64,000 bases of DNA from Seminavis robusta (taxonomy: Eukaryota > Bacillariophyta > Bacillariophyceae > Naviculales > Naviculaceae): the NCBI GenBank assembly GCA_903772945.1, contig CAICTM010000148.1, forward strand, positions 41,746 through 105,745. The letters run 5' to 3'. The notes below the pieces were generated by a model, which saw nothing but the letters and a program-made list of their open reading frames with translations, was not told the DNA's origin and did no database searches. The position numbers and the translations under genes are program-made. This document shows positions 10,782-22,321 of this stretch, one piece after another. Position 1 is the first letter of the stretch. Each line of letters begins with the position of its first letter.

Positions 10782-11120
10782 GAGAGAATGCTGCTTGTGC
10801 CTTCTTCCGTTCCTTGCACTGGTACTGTATAGTAATACGACAAGCTAGTTTTTCTTCCTGTCTGGTCCGCTGTTGCGATGTAGCATGGTCCTGTCCCCGA
10901 CCGAGTGTCAGTCGAGTGTGTGTGTTGGTTTGTTCTTCCACTCTTCCTCTTTGTGACTCAGTCATTAATGACGTCAATCCCGCTGTTGTTTTGCTCGCAA
11001 GCAAAAACGTCGACCATGCTAGCATGGAGGAGAAAGTTGATGGAAGGTACTGCTACTTGGCCAGCTTGCTAGTACCTGGTACCTGTTTCAACTGTTTTAG
11101 CACCATCGAAAAGGACTACC
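10782..11120. promoter_or_regulatory. shared divergent promoter region
   Basis: A 339-bp gap between the head-to-head DUF1295 gene and the small plastid protein gene. It contains tcattaatgacgtcaat near 10961-10977, whose core tgacgtca is a palindromic bZIP/CREB-type site; its use here is inference. Confidence 0.4.
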
Positions 11121-11501
11121 ATGCTATTCAGGACCCTGTTATTGGTATTGTCGGTCAGCTGCAGTAAAGGATTTGTCCTCCTTGATCACCGTGCCGAAAC
11201 CGGCTTCCAACGGTGTTCCTCAAGACATCATCTGATTTGCGTCCTTGCCAAGACTGATGAGGAGAACGACAGCAGAGTTGAGATTGTGGAGGACGAGTCA
11301 TACGAACCGCAGTATGGAGTTAGCTTCATTGGGGGTGACCCTTGTGGATCCAAATACAACACGGATCCTCACGACGTCAAGGTCGAGAAGCCAGGAATGC
11401 CAGACTCCATGAAGGCAAGGATCCAAGCGCTTGCAGACAAAAGAAAGCAAGAAGAGGAGGAGAAGCAGAAAAGAGAGCTTACTGGAGCAAGAATTGGATG
11501 A
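11121..11501 (+). CDS. small plastid-targeted protein, unknown function
   Basis: 126-residue single-exon protein. The N-terminal hydrophobic run (residues 3-14) followed by CSKGFVLL fits a diatom plastid presequence with cleavage before Phe18. The middle holds YGVSFIGGDPCGSKYN and the C-terminus is a charged helix (ADKRKQEEEEKQKREL). No known domain. Small soluble plastid proteins of this type are common in diatoms but mostly uncharacterised. Confidence 0.72.
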   Translation: MLFRTLLLVLSVSCSKGFVLLDHRAETGFQRCSSRHHLICVLAKTDEENDSRVEIVEDESYEPQYGVSFIGGDPCGSKYNTDPHDVKVEKPGMPDSMKARIQALADKRKQEEEEKQKRELTGARIG

Positions 11502-11903
11502 AACTTTTAAAATTACAGCTAGCCAGAAATATTCATAGCTACAGTTATGATCAAACAATCTACATGTACTTTGCTTCTTCCCTCCTCTCGCCTTTTTTAA
11601 AAAAACTCCGAGGCAGTATTCGGATCTAGGAAATAGAACAGTTAGCGGAAAGGTATCGTGGCAGCAATAACTAACTGCACAAAACCTAGCTAGAGAGAGA
11701 GTGTGTGTGTATGTGTTTACTGGCTTGTATGTTGCATTGTACTCACGGTACGAGTTCTCCTTCAGCAATTGTTTGCTGTAGCTACCGCTACCTGGTACCC
11801 AAAGGCTAGCTAGTTGAAGACCATGCAACAAGTCAAACCGCAACACCGCAACACCGCTTGAAAAAGCGTCACCCTCTCTTCTAGCTACTAGCCAGGCTAC
11901 GCA
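11502..11903. other. intergenic
   Basis: No gene seen. There is an ag/gt microsatellite-like stretch at about 11690-11715 and a duplicated caacaccgc at 11841-11859. Confidence 0.4.
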
Positions 11904-12287
11904 ATGGGTCCAGAGATACCGGTATGTACTGTGTTGGTGGCGTGTGTTCGTTTATGGGTTAGCGAGAGCTTTCTGCCGCCGTCACTATCGATGCTCCAAA
12001 AGGCAAATTTGACTCCCGTGCACCTGCAAGATATGGAGTGGTTGGCGGAATTAAGGTCGACAGGCGACTTAGACAAGATTGGAGGGCGTCCTCGAAGGAT
12101 TCTTAAGATCAGCGATGGTGTTGGATTTGGAGACACCACAAAGCCATTCGATCCTTCGCAATGCAGCGGAAAAAGTGAACGAGAGCTTTGTGGAGTACCA
12201 TTGGAGAGATCGAATAGCTTTGGAGTAGCGCAGGGTTGTCATCAGCGACTCACTCCTTCATTCAGTGCAGCAACAGACGCCCACTAG
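11904..12287 (+). CDS. possible small hypothetical protein
   Basis: Open frame of 127 residues from ATG 11904. Nothing recognised; the middle (GDLDKIGGRPRRILKISDGV) looks protein-like, the ends do not. It could be an upstream exon of the following gene, but no splice pair was found that joins them convincingly. Confidence 0.28.
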   Translation: MGPEIPVCTVLVACVRLWVSESFLPPSLSMLQKANLTPVHLQDMEWLAELRSTGDLDKIGGRPRRILKISDGVGFGDTTKPFDPSQCSGKSERELCGVPLERSNSFGVAQGCHQRLTPSFSAATDAH

Positions 12288-12445
12288 CTAGAGACACAGA
12301 GCAGAGAAATTCCAATTCGTTGAATGGGATTTTGAGCTGCACCGAGGGCAAAAGGTGGACGTAGCGTTACGTGAGAGATCTTCTTAGCGATCGCCGCCAT
12401 TCCCATAGCAGGGAAATCGAAGAGGCGCTCTGTGTAGGAAAGAAG

Positions 12446-15400
12446 ATGAACTTTTGTGGCGGGGCGGTAGAGCGTCAAGTTCACGAAACACCAGTTGTGA
12501 AGTTTGGTCAACACCACTCGGTCGTCAATGAAGACAAAATGCTGCATCCTTCTAGCGGAGGGCAACAATACCATCATCACGTGGACCTGCCAGTACATCC
12601 CAGTTGCATGGTAACCTCCTCGCAACCTCAGAATAGCAGCAGTAGCTCCACTGCAAAGTCCTCCTCCAAATCATCCCTTGTGAAAATAGCCAAGAAGAAA
12701 CTCCAACAATCATCAGCGACTGGGAATTCATCCTCCTCGGGGCAATCAAACAATCATCATCATAGCAAATCGAGCACGACGACCAACTCTACTCCTCGAT
12801 CACGTTCTAGATCCCGATCTACCGGGAGGTCCAGAGGAAAGCGAAAGAGTCAGAATAGTCAAACTCTGGAAGAAGGGATGAGTGGGATGGAAATCTCGAT
12901 TGGTACGCCTGCAAGACAGACTACCAATCCGTCTGCAAGGGGCACCCCCAGTCCTCGCATGTTGAACCCTCTTAGCCCTCAAAGAATAGCGGTTCACAAC
13001 AACAGCATGGAAACTGGTCAAGGGCTGCTTGGGCTTCCGTCTTTCTCCAATATGAAGACATTGGATACACTCCTCAAACGTTTGGAGAATGGATTCAGAG
13101 TGGTGAGTTGTGTCGCTCAGAGACATGGGTCATATGTGTCTATCTGTTGTCCTCTTCCTTACGTTCCTTTCTAACTCTTTCGTTTTGTTTTCTACACACA
13201 GACCATCCACAATGGTTCAGATCCTGGTGGCAAACGGGTATTCCTCACACTTCTGCAGAATAGAACGAGTCTCATGATTCGACCTGTGGGGGGCGATGAA
13301 GGCTCCACGCCAAGTGTCAAATTCCCGGTTCGGACCATTCTGAGATTAGAAATCGGAAAGACCAAGTCAAGCGTATTGGGTCGCTCTATATACGACCATG
13401 TCCATCCAATGACTTGCTTCAGCATTGTTGTCAAGCTGTGGACAGATGCGGAAACTTACTTCGACTTTGAAGCCAGTTCCGTCATTGAAAGAGAAGCCCT
13501 TATTTCTACACTCATGGTTGTCCTCGATCAGATGCATAACAGTGCAGCAGCGGCGAACACTGATCTCTCCCCCGCTAGTGTTGGTGGAGCGGCATGGCAA
13601 CATCCCCGAAAGGCTGGTTCTTCCGGTGGTGAAACTGGAGAGAATCGAAACCTCGCTGTTTCAAGCAGCGTCACCAGTCGCACGGGTGCTGCTAAGCCAC
13701 AACCAGAGGTCTGCCTTAGTCCCGGTAGGAGAACAAAGATCTACAGTAGCAGCTACTTCGAAGACAATGGAGAAGACCAACAAGGAACAGAAATCAGCTT
13801 GGTGTATCCTCCTGGCAAAACCACCGAGGAAGCACTGGCTTACCGGTCGCCCAAACAAGGCGCCAATAACAGCAGTAACACAAAGCAGAGCAGCATCAAC
13901 AACTCAAAGCCACTTCGCCAACGACAATTGCAGCCAGCTGCTGAAGATTCAGATGCTCCCAACCCCACATCACCTCCTCGAACAAACAGATTCCGGACAA
14001 CTCCTAGAGACTTTATGAATGGAAACACCTCCAAGCCATCTTCCTCATCCTCCCGCAACAATGATGCGACCAAGTCTACTGCCGCCGCCTCGACGACCAA
14101 GACTACACTAAAGTCCCAGAATAGTAGCCAGATGGAAGTTGTTGTCGTCGACAAGAACAAAGACGACAAATCGCAACAAGATGAGCAGCGTGACAGTAGT
14201 AATTCTGATTCGGAGGGTGGCTTTGTGATCATGCCAACCAATCAACCTGAAACTGAGATTGAAATTGGACTGGGCGGTTCCCCGGACGGAGAGATTCAGG
14301 CAGAATTGAGTTTTGACATTGCATCTCAGGGTCTTCCCGTGTCAAAGATTCAGTTTTCACCCACTAGAGACAACTTAGATCCTCAAAGTGGATGCTGTAA
14401 TCTGGCGCCACCCAGCATTGACCAGGTGAACGCGACTTGTGGAAGTGGCAATGGTAACCAACAAGTTGCTTGGTGTTCAGATGACATATGCACTCTGGCT
14501 CTGAAAGACATTGCAGAAACATGCACAGGCATCTTTGATAACCATCCAGATAACCCGAACTTGGAGATGCAAATTGATGGAAATTCTCCTGCTGGTGCTA
14601 AGGCGGCGGCAGAGAGGGCCTACGTCGAGGAGTACATTGCCGGTGTGCTGGGAGGTCCAAACAGCGCCCTTGGAGCATTCTTCCCTGACGGTGATGTCTG
14701 GAATGTTGACACTTCGAAACAATCGTCAAACCAAGACAAGCCCAGAACTAGCCGTATCAAGAACCGGGCTTCCTTGTTGAACGCCCAGGCTCTGCGTCTA
14801 CGTACTCTGCGCAATGAAATGACGTTTGCAGCTGCTTTGAAGCGCTCGAAAGAGAAGATGCAGTATGTGCAAACTACCAAATCATTTGATGACGCCGACG
14901 ACGCCGATAGAGAGCGCATACGCCAAGCACAGGAACGATCCGTCAATCGCTTGCATAGTTCTGCACTTATGAATCGTGTTATGGGAAGCATGGTGCTATC
15001 CAAGCCAGATGCAGAGGACGACTCTGTTTACTACGACAGTGACCCAGAAGACGTACGACCAAGGACAAAGGGGGTTCGTCGTGCTCTAGCAAATCGCTCC
15101 AATAAGCTTGGACACGCAGAAGCTCTTCGTCTCCAAGCTCGTCCAGTGTTGAGCGGCGTGGGTTTTGAACAGATTGCTGTGGGCAAGAAACTGAGAAAAC
15201 TCGATGAAAGTCTCATTGTGCAGATTGTTCAGGTGCGTGTTGACAGGCAACTGGAGATGGTGTCTGGTCTTTTCTTATCCTGCCATACTCACATCTTTTT
15301 GCTTTCTTCCATGATTTCGTTTTGCAGGCCATGAGAAACGAAACATTGACGCTTATGTGGCACCCCACTCAGTCTGAGAAACACCCCAACCGATCTCCAG

Positions 15401-15822
15401 TATGCGTGAACTTGTGGATTGAATCCGGTGTTTACTTGGTTGACGGGTCCTTCTTGCTACCTCGACTCAGCTGGAGTGTCGCGTATGAAAATAATCTGGG
15501 TGCGAAGAAGCTCAATGTTTCGAGGAGTGAACCGGATCAAATCGATTTGCTCGATGTTTGCAGGATCCGTGTGACAGAGAAGATAGACCGCAAATTGCAT
15601 CCCTTCCCAGATCCGCGCAAATCGTTTGTCATTGAGACGCAAGACGAAACGTATTTGTTTGAAGCGCAGACTGCCGACGAGAGGAACCGCATCGTCTATG
15701 GATATAAACTGGTCATTGCGCGTCTTGCGTCTCTTCTCATGCTCCGCGACTCTCGAGCCGTGGAAGAATTCTTTGGGTCAGCCAGCGCTATGGTTCCCGG
15801 TGGCTTTACAGTTGGAAAATAG
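12446..15822 (+). CDS. large PH-like domain scaffold protein, 3 exons
   Basis: Exons 12446-13102, 13202-15232 and 15328-15822, both introns (99 and 95 bp) in phase 0, give about 1,060 residues. Start is the first ATG in the open frame. The N-terminal third is low complexity: Ser/Lys/His-rich with an RSRSRSRSTGRSRGKRK patch. Just after intron 1 a beta-rich PH-like module reads TIHNGSDPGGKRVFLTLL...FPVRTILRLEIGK...YFDFEASSVIEREALISTL. A long disordered acidic/Ser/Asn-rich linker follows. The third exon reads like a second PH-like module, ending FVIETQDETYLFEAQ then a long amphipathic helix (DERNRIVYGYKLVIARL). PH folds bind phosphoinositides or proteins, so a membrane or signalling scaffold is plausible, but this is fold-level inference. 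The frame is intact over 3.4 kb. Confidence 0.8.
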
Positions 15823-16307
15823 GTACCGGTATGGTCTTCGCCAGTGAGCGAGCTTCTGACTTGAGGCAACAGCTGTAGTCTAGCTAGTTTGATGTCTATA
15901 ATCTATTTGATATGGGAGTTTGGTTGGGCGGGGGGCCACCACATGTTGAGTTGCAATCATATCACAATATCACCACGGCGATGTATACCGGTAGTATCGG
16001 TAGGAGTGCCAAACAGGGATTCCTCGGTTGAAGAGAGGTTCGCTACCGGACGAGAGGGCAGGGTAGAGCGAGAATTGAAAAGAATCCAAATTATCTCAGT
16101 CGTAATAATCGAAGCTTCTTGACTACTCTTGAGTCCACTCTATCAGTTTATCGTCCTGGACTGTGTCTTCTACCGTGCCGGTACGGTACCGGTATGGCAT
16201 ACCGGTAGCGCTATCGGAAAGAAAGCCAAGCACACCCTCCAGTAAATGACGGGGAAACCCAGCTTGCTTACCTTTCAAGCTCACGAACATGAATCGAATC
16301 AAGCAAT
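15823..16307. other. intergenic
   Basis: No gene seen between convergent genes. Contains a taccggta cluster near 16170-16205 (ccggtacggtaccggtatgg). Confidence 0.4.
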
Positions 16308-17056
16308 TCATTGATGCTGCTGTTGATGGCGCCCATGTCCTCCGTAGCCGCTTTCATTTTCTTCTTCTATCAGCACACTCCCATCGTTTGCTTCTTCTTG
16401 TTTGTCTTGGTTACTAAACGTTTCCTTCTGTTCTTGGCGACGATGACTCCGGAACAAGTCCTGAATACCTCCACCAATACAACCAATACCACCAAAACTT
16501 GAAGCATTGTAGCTCAGGTAGTATCGTTGCTTGTACACGTGTACTGTTCAAACTTTTGGGATAGCCAAGCAGCTAGGAATAGTTTGGTGGGCCACAGAGG
16601 AATTCCTATGGTTTTGTTGAAGAAGAACCACTCCGAAAAGGCTACTACGGCACGTTGTGGGTCCCTGACAACAGGAATGGCCTGGACAGTTCTCTGCATC
16701 GATTGCCAGACTCGACTACCGGTCCCACCCGTGCTACTACCACGGTTTTCCGTCCTCCTCCGCTTGGTCCACCCCTGGAGTTGTTGCAGGACTCGTTTTC
16801 CGGCCGCAGTCTTGCTCAGACGCATCATGGGCCGGTAGCGGTAACATGCCGCAAACAAAGCGAGATGCCATGCAGTTTCAATGGCCACGTAGAATCCCAA
16901 TGACTTTTGCAACTGTTCCTTTCTAGTGGGACTTCGGTTCAGAGGACCACCATTAGCGGTACCGGTACCATCAGTAGAAACACTTGATGTGGTCTTTGGA
17001 TCGCCACCAGGTGGTCTGGATGCATCATCCATACCGGTATCAGTAGTAGCTTGCAT
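16308..17056 (-). CDS. small membrane protein, FAM210/DUF1279-like at best, one frameshift
   Basis: Starts at ATG 17056. The first ~60 residues are disordered (GGDPKTTSSVSTDGTG), then two hydrophobic helices: FYVAIETAWHLALFAACYRY and IGIPLWPTKLFLAAWL. This two-helix layout with Pro-Leu-Trp-Pro before the second helix is reminiscent of DUF1279/FAM210 mitochondrial or plastid membrane proteins, but the match is weak. After FEQYT the frame shifts by one base (about 16537) and continues as YKQRYYLSYNASSFGGIGCIGGGI to a Gln/His-rich end at 16308. If the shift is not real, the protein ends at 16514 with 180 residues. Confidence 0.5.
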
Positions 17057-17440
17057 CTTTCCGTTTTATGGTTCGTCGGAAGATTCATCGTTTGCTGTTG
17101 TACCGGTACTCGTCTACTAGCTAGCTAGCATATTACTACGTAGTATGACTTAGACTGTCACTAGCTAGTGGTGGCTTGCATTCCGGATGAACTACTGTAG
17201 TCTAACTCATTGAGCGCGAAGAATTCTTGACCTCTCGTGCGAGAAAGGTACATGTATCCTTTGAGTTTAGTCATGGGTATCCGGGAATGATTCGGAAGCC
17301 TACAATAAGATCCACACAATCCCTCCACAAAACAACACCACAAGAGACAACGCACAACGCCACCGAAGAGCGAAGAGCAGAGTACGGTAGAGCATCGAAT
17401 CGAATCCTTCCATCTATTCTTATACTACTAGTACTTTGCC
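17057..17440. other. divergent intergenic region
   Basis: No gene seen; probably holds promoters for the two divergent genes. It has taccggta and ctagctag words near 17100-17130. Confidence 0.35.
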
Positions 17441-18790
17441 ATGGCTGAGGTTGATCTTGAGAGTCACGTGTTGGTGAACAAGGGTCTCTCTATTGAGATA
17501 ATGGAGGGAATGGGTCGAGTGGCTGTGGCTACCAAACCCTTGGATAACAGTTACTTGTACCAAGTCGTCCTCTGTGAAAGACCACTCTTGGTGTGGGAAG
17601 TTGGAGACATGGAAGACTTTGTCCACCAATTCCAGAGTGCCCCACAGGAAACCCAGGATGCCATTATGGACATGTTTCACCCTCCTCTGGATTCAGATTC
17701 CTCTCCTATCATTGCCAAGTTCAGAGACATGGCTGGCCCACTGGCAGAAGCTACCGGTACTGACGTGACCTGGGCACACAAAATCCTGGCCATTTGTGCC
17801 ACCAATGCCCACAAATTCTACAGTGGAAAGACCACAAGTCGAAAACCACACTCGGCCATATTTGCCTATGCTTCCAAAATCGCTCATTCCTGTATACCCA
17901 ATCTCGCCTACACATCCGTTAAAAGCGAGGACGACAACAACCAGGGCGCACTGCAGTACAAAGTCATTCGAAACATTCCAATGGGACAACCGGCGGCATT
18001 CTCCTACATTGGCGGTGGAAGAGTCCTCTACCAGACACCCACACACGAACGACGCGAAAAGCTCTGGCGCACTAAATCATTCGTTTGTCAATGCAAGCGT
18101 TGCAGTGGACCCGACTACTGTCGCTCTGTACAATGCAATACATGTACGCAAAAAATGTTTGTCCCATGCATATACAATAATGAAGAAAACGACTACCAAC
18201 CGACCTGGACTTGTCGCCGAGAAGCCTGTGGGATTCGCAATAGTCAAGACATTCAACTACAAGAGAAACTATTCGATGATCGACTGCAAGCCCTATTCCA
18301 ACAACATCAACAACAAACAGACAATGAAACACAAACAGACGACAGTGCTATTCAGGCACTCCAGGATCTGATTGAGGAATCGAAAACTAGCCTCTCACCA
18401 GTTCATCACATTACCATTCAAGCACTGGAGACGCTGGCGAAATGGACTGCAGCCAATGCAGCTGTCACTAAAGAAACCATTGCCAAAGGGGGGTTATTCA
18501 AAATTGCAGCAGAAGCATCCCTACAGGTGGTGCTCGGTTGCGAGTGCGTGGCGTCTGGTTGCCCTGGTTGTTTTGATGCCGCCGTCTTGTTCTCATCGTC
18601 AGCAGCCAATGGCACCAGTACCGGTACAGGAGATGTACTTGCACAACATGACCCAATCTACGAAATGGGTGTCACGGCATTCACGGCTAGTAAACTCTTG
18701 ATGCATGTTCCAGAGGCATCAAGGCCTCCCCATGCCATGTCCATGATCCAACGGTATCTACCTATCATCGCGCAATTGGCAGCCCCGTAG
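17441..18790 (+). CDS. SET-domain protein (SMYD/post-SET type)
   Basis: Intact 449-residue single-exon protein from ATG 17441. The SET core is spread over roughly residues 10-225: GMGRVAVATKPL near the start, ASKIAHSCIPNLAYTS near 145-160 (the N-H-S-C-x-P-N motif with Ala for the first Asn), FSYIGG, then KSFVCQCKRC, a post-SET zinc cluster. Further cysteines (CNTCTQKMFVPC, CRREAC) could bind another zinc. Such proteins transfer methyl groups from S-adenosylmethionine to lysines of histones or other proteins; SMYD-like members usually also have a MYND finger, which is missing here. Target unknown. The C-terminal half is helical and might be TPR-like. Confidence 0.85.
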   Translation: MAEVDLESHVLVNKGLSIEIMEGMGRVAVATKPLDNSYLYQVVLCERPLLVWEVGDMEDFVHQFQSAPQETQDAIMDMFHPPLDSDSSPIIAKFRDMAGPLAEATGTDVTWAHKILAICATNAHKFYSGKTTSRKPHSAIFAYASKIAHSCIPNLAYTSVKSEDDNNQGALQYKVIRNIPMGQPAAFSYIGGGRVLYQTPTHERREKLWRTKSFVCQCKRCSGPDYCRSVQCNTCTQKMFVPCIYNNEENDYQPTWTCRREACGIRNSQDIQLQEKLFDDRLQALFQQHQQQTDNETQTDDSAIQALQDLIEESKTSLSPVHHITIQALETLAKWTAANAAVTKETIAKGGLFKIAAEASLQVVLGCECVASGCPGCFDAAVLFSSSAANGTSTGTGDVLAQHDPIYEMGVTAFTASKLLMHVPEASRPPHAMSMIQRYLPIIAQLAAP

Positions 18791-20099
18791 CTCAAAACTT
18801 GTGGGTTCCGGTACATGATAGCTGTGGGTTTCTTAAAAACGACCCCATTTATTCAACTTGTAAGCTGAGGTGAATGTAGATCATTGTTACTGCACCATGA
18901 CAGGCTCCTCTTTGTCTTCAAACTCACGGCAATTGCTGATGACGATATGGCTAACTTTGTGGATTTGCAAGGCTTCCACATCAACGGATGACTTCTTTCG
19001 GTACGCCACGTCTCTTTGGAATCGGCCAGGGCTCTTTGTAGGGCGCCTCTGCGTCGAGCAAGGGCATGGACTGGCTCCTTGGCTTCTGCTTCCTTTTGAA
19101 ATCTGGGTTCGTGTCGATTTCTACCAGGGACATTGGGTATGGTTTTCCAGACTCACTTGTACCAGTACCATACACGACTGACCTGTATCCTCAATTTTTG
19201 TTAGAGTGATATGCACATTTTAAAAGACCGACCATTTCGCGGAATATTCTCTTCAGAGCTGGATATCGAATTAGTACTATTAAAGCGGGGAATCGAGAGA
19301 ACACATGTAGTTGAGTATGCCACAAAATTCCCAACCTCAGAGTGTACTTAGAAGAGGAGTTATGGACGGTTGAAGATTTGGGCTCACTGACAGCGAATTC
19401 TTTTTCTCTGCAGATTAAGACCATATAACATCACACGTAGCCTCTGGTACTGAACCTACGTAGGATCCTACTGTACGGCTACAGTGGTCTATCGAGTAAA
19501 AAACTCACAGCCCTGGAGGTCTCGAAACACATGATAGGCACCTCTATCCACACTCCTTCTTCTTCCTCTTGGATACATACCTGGTACTTCGTACCTCTAC
19601 TGGTATAGTTCGAAGCACCTCTATCGTTCGAAGCACCTCTGTCTCCGGTACCGGTAGTCTACCTCTACGGTACCGACACTCCTTCCTTCCTCATAGACAC
19701 TGCTTCCTCTATCCTCTATCGGCAGCCAGTCAACACACAACACCACCACACAGCTCGAGCAATGAACAGTCACTACACAGCATGCGCAATGGAGTTGATA
19801 CCGGTACCTGATAGTTAGTCCATCCTCTAGCTAGTAGCTACCCGTAGCTCTACCGGTAGGCTGTATGTACCTGTTACTATAGAAATTACTGTACAAATCC
19901 AAGAATATTACGATGGTCTTAATCTGCAGTGGGTCTTAAAGTGCAGATCACTCTAACTTAGATAAATTGTAATTTTGGAACAGTTGTACCAATACGCTTT
20001 TGGAAAACATAGATTAGTGGTGAGATTATGTGAGATATCATAACATTTTCAATTTTTAACCTTGGTTTGAGAAAAACAACTAAATCTATTTACCCAACT
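18791..20099. other. intergenic
   Basis: No supported gene. The stretch 19440-19870 is dense in taccggta words and in imperfect gaagcacctct copies (about 19612 and 19630). A frame on the minus strand at 18981-19175 lacks an ATG and is not called. Confidence 0.4.
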
Positions 20100-20950
20100 A
20101 CCCTGCCACCTTCCACTGCAAAGTCTTTTTAAACACCCGACTTCGTCGTGTGTTGCCGCCGGCAAACCCATAATTTTACATCTGTCATTCCATTGGAACT
20201 CTAGTCTTTACAGCTCTTGCTGGCTTAACATGCTTTTGTGCTGAGTGCAGTAATCTTAGAATATTGATTTATTCCTACCCCTAAATTCATTTAAACCTTC
20301 AATTGCCAGTTTGGTTGGCTTTTGCCTATCTATATCCCTATATTTTGGCTTCACCGGAATAGGAAACAGGAAACAGGAAATATGAAATACAAAAAAGGGG
20401 GCGAGGGCTCAGGCAGATAGACTGCCGAGGTAAAGGGGTGAGGGCTCAGGCAGATAGACTGCCGAGGTAATTTAAGTCAGCGGGAGCTGCGATACCTCGG
20501 CAGAAAGACAGATAGAAGAAGGACAATCATATTCGGATTGCACCCATCTTTCAAGCTAGCTCTGGCGACAACATCCAACTAAGTCGTGTGTTGCCGCCCG
20601 GTATCATTCATCCCTCATTGCAACCTTCTTTTTATTAAGCTAGACCTAGCGACAACACCCGACTTCGTCGTGTGTTGCCGCCCGGTATCATTCCCTCATT
20701 ACAACCCTCTTTTTAATTTAAGCTAGCCCTGGCGACAACACACGACTCACGAGTCGTGTGTTGTCGCCAGCTAACCATAATTTTACAGCTGTCACTCCCG
20801 TATGTACCTGTTTCTGCTGGCTTATTGTGTTGAGTGCACTAACCTTGAATAATCCTGATTTATTCCTACCCCTAAATTTGTAGAACCTTTAATTCCCAGT
20901 TTTGTTGGCTTACGCCTATCTCTATCCCTATATTTTGGCTCTGCCAAGGT
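20100..20950 (-). repeat. composite dispersed repeat, inverted copies of the 6.2-6.6 kb element
   Basis: Contains at least one near-complete and one partial copy of the element seen at 6195-6640, in reverse orientation. The motif gtcgtgtgttgccgcc appears at about 20146, 20583 and 20668, and the block gaggg(c)tcaggcagatag is directly duplicated at about 20404 and 20447. The right end carries cctatctctatccctatatt, the reverse complement of the 6.26 kb block. No coding sequence seen. Confidence 0.68.
20729..20770. repeat. perfect inverted repeat, 20-bp arms
   Basis: Arms start ctggcgacaacacacgactc (20729-20748) and their exact complement ends at 20770, leaving a 2-base loop. It is related to the palindrome at 6508-6547 and can form a long stem. 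Confidence 0.93.
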
Positions 20951-21073
20951 TTTAGTAAGTTCACGACTGAGCAGACCAAAAGATCTCCCGAACCTCGGCC
21001 TGAAGGGACAAGGGACAACACACAACTGGAACAAACACAAACAGCTTTTTGCTCAACAGAGAAACTAGAGGCA

Positions 21074-22321
21074 ATGGTGGACAAACAAGCGGACACCCTC
21101 ATGCTCAGAGAGGCTCTGCTGCTCAACGATGCTGGAAATGCCGATCGCAGCGACGACAACGAACGCGGCACTCTCGGGGAAGCAGAAGAACGCACAACCT
21201 TTGCTACCAGAAACCAGCAATACCTAGAAGTGACATGGGACGACTTTCCCAGGCTGTACTTCTGCTTGAATCTTTTAGAACCAATTGCAACCACATCCTC
21301 GGGATCGTGCCCAATCGCAGAGAGTACCAATGATGGTCCCCTCATCCTCTCTTTGGACGGAGACACAGCAGAAGGGGCAGAAGATCAGATCCAGCATCCA
21401 AAACTCCTAAAATGTCTGGCCTGGTTGCTATATGAATGGGTACATAAATGGCAATTCGTCCTTTATGCCCCCCACATTTTCGTGGCGTCCATGTTCGTCA
21501 TCACAGCGGATACCATGAAGCAGGATTGGGATTTCTTTTGCCTCTGGTTGTTTTTGGTTTCTTCGGCGCACTTATTTCTTCTCTGGGTGGCAGCACTGGT
21601 CCTTCCTCTGGATCGCTATTCAGGGGTACAGGTTGCCGATTTGACTGGAACGGCCGTTGTGGGAGGTTTGATCTTATTCTGCGGCTTAGCTCGCAGCGAC
21701 TATCGCTTCGAGCAAGATATTCTCCCGTCCTTGCTCTTGGGGAAGTTTATATGGTTGGCGTTGACACTGCGGGTAAGATCCTGCATCTTCTCCGACAATC
21801 AACGAAAACAACGGTCCCTGGTCTTGATTTTTGGACTGCTCTCTTTGGCTTGTGCGGATGCGGGTGCGGTTGTCTGGGCGCTTGCCGCTATGTTGTTGTA
21901 CCTTGCCACTATGTTGGCCACTATGTTGTTGGACCTTGCCTATGTGTTGTTGTTCCTTGCCACTATGTTGTTGTCCCCCCTTGCGTTTTTCGGGATCTGC
22001 CGCGCGTTTCGGAATACAGGACGCTTCATAAGCTGTCTCGCCTTCGTTTGCCCCTGTCTTCAGATTCGAGACTTGAAGCGAATGGAGTTGGATGCCTTTG
22101 AGATGGAGTACGACCAGGAAGACGCTGCTCAAGCCAATGTGGATCAACAGATACACCAGCTGGGACGACCGATGCACACAGTATCCACATACCTTGAACG
22201 GGGACAAAAGTCATTTGCCACAACGGCTGGTTTGCTGGCTCTATGGACGCTAATATGGACATATTGGCTCTGTGCTTTGGTGATGTCCTATACCATGGAT
22301 TTAGTGGAACCGGTAGTCTAG
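21074..22321 (+). CDS. polytopic membrane protein, unknown function
   Basis: Intact 415-residue protein from ATG 21074. A ~115-residue acidic soluble N-terminus is followed by about eight hydrophobic segments, for example FVLYAPHIFVASMFVITA, FFCLWLFLVSSAHLFLLWVA, LTGTAVVGGLILFCGLA, and a last pair around TAGLLALWTLIWTYWL. Residues encoded at about 21890-21975 form a small repeat of L-A-T-M-L blocks, arising from repeats of ccttgccactatgttg; this helix pair has probably been extended by slippage. A charged cytosolic-like loop (KRMELDAFEMEYDQED) precedes the last segments. No family recognised. A similar hydrophobic frame shifted by one base overlaps it but lacks the charged loops. Confidence 0.75.
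   Translation: MVDKQADTLMLREALLLNDAGNADRSDDNERGTLGEAEERTTFATRNQQYLEVTWDDFPRLYFCLNLLEPIATTSSGSCPIAESTNDGPLILSLDGDTAEGAEDQIQHPKLLKCLAWLLYEWVHKWQFVLYAPHIFVASMFVITADTMKQDWDFFCLWLFLVSSAHLFLLWVAALVLPLDRYSGVQVADLTGTAVVGGLILFCGLARSDYRFEQDILPSLLLGKFIWLALTLRVRSCIFSDNQRKQRSLVLIFGLLSLACADAGAVVWALAAMLLYLATMLATMLLDLAYVLLFLATMLLSPLAFFGICRAFRNTGRFISCLAFVCPCLQIRDLKRMELDAFEMEYDQEDAAQANVDQQIHQLGRPMHTVSTYLERGQKSFATTAGLLALWTLIWTYWLCALVMSYTMDLVEPVV

Noticed and set aside
18981-19175. Minus-strand 64-codon frame, possible last exon
   Set aside because: Protein-like in places, but no ATG and no convincing upstream exon or splice pair.
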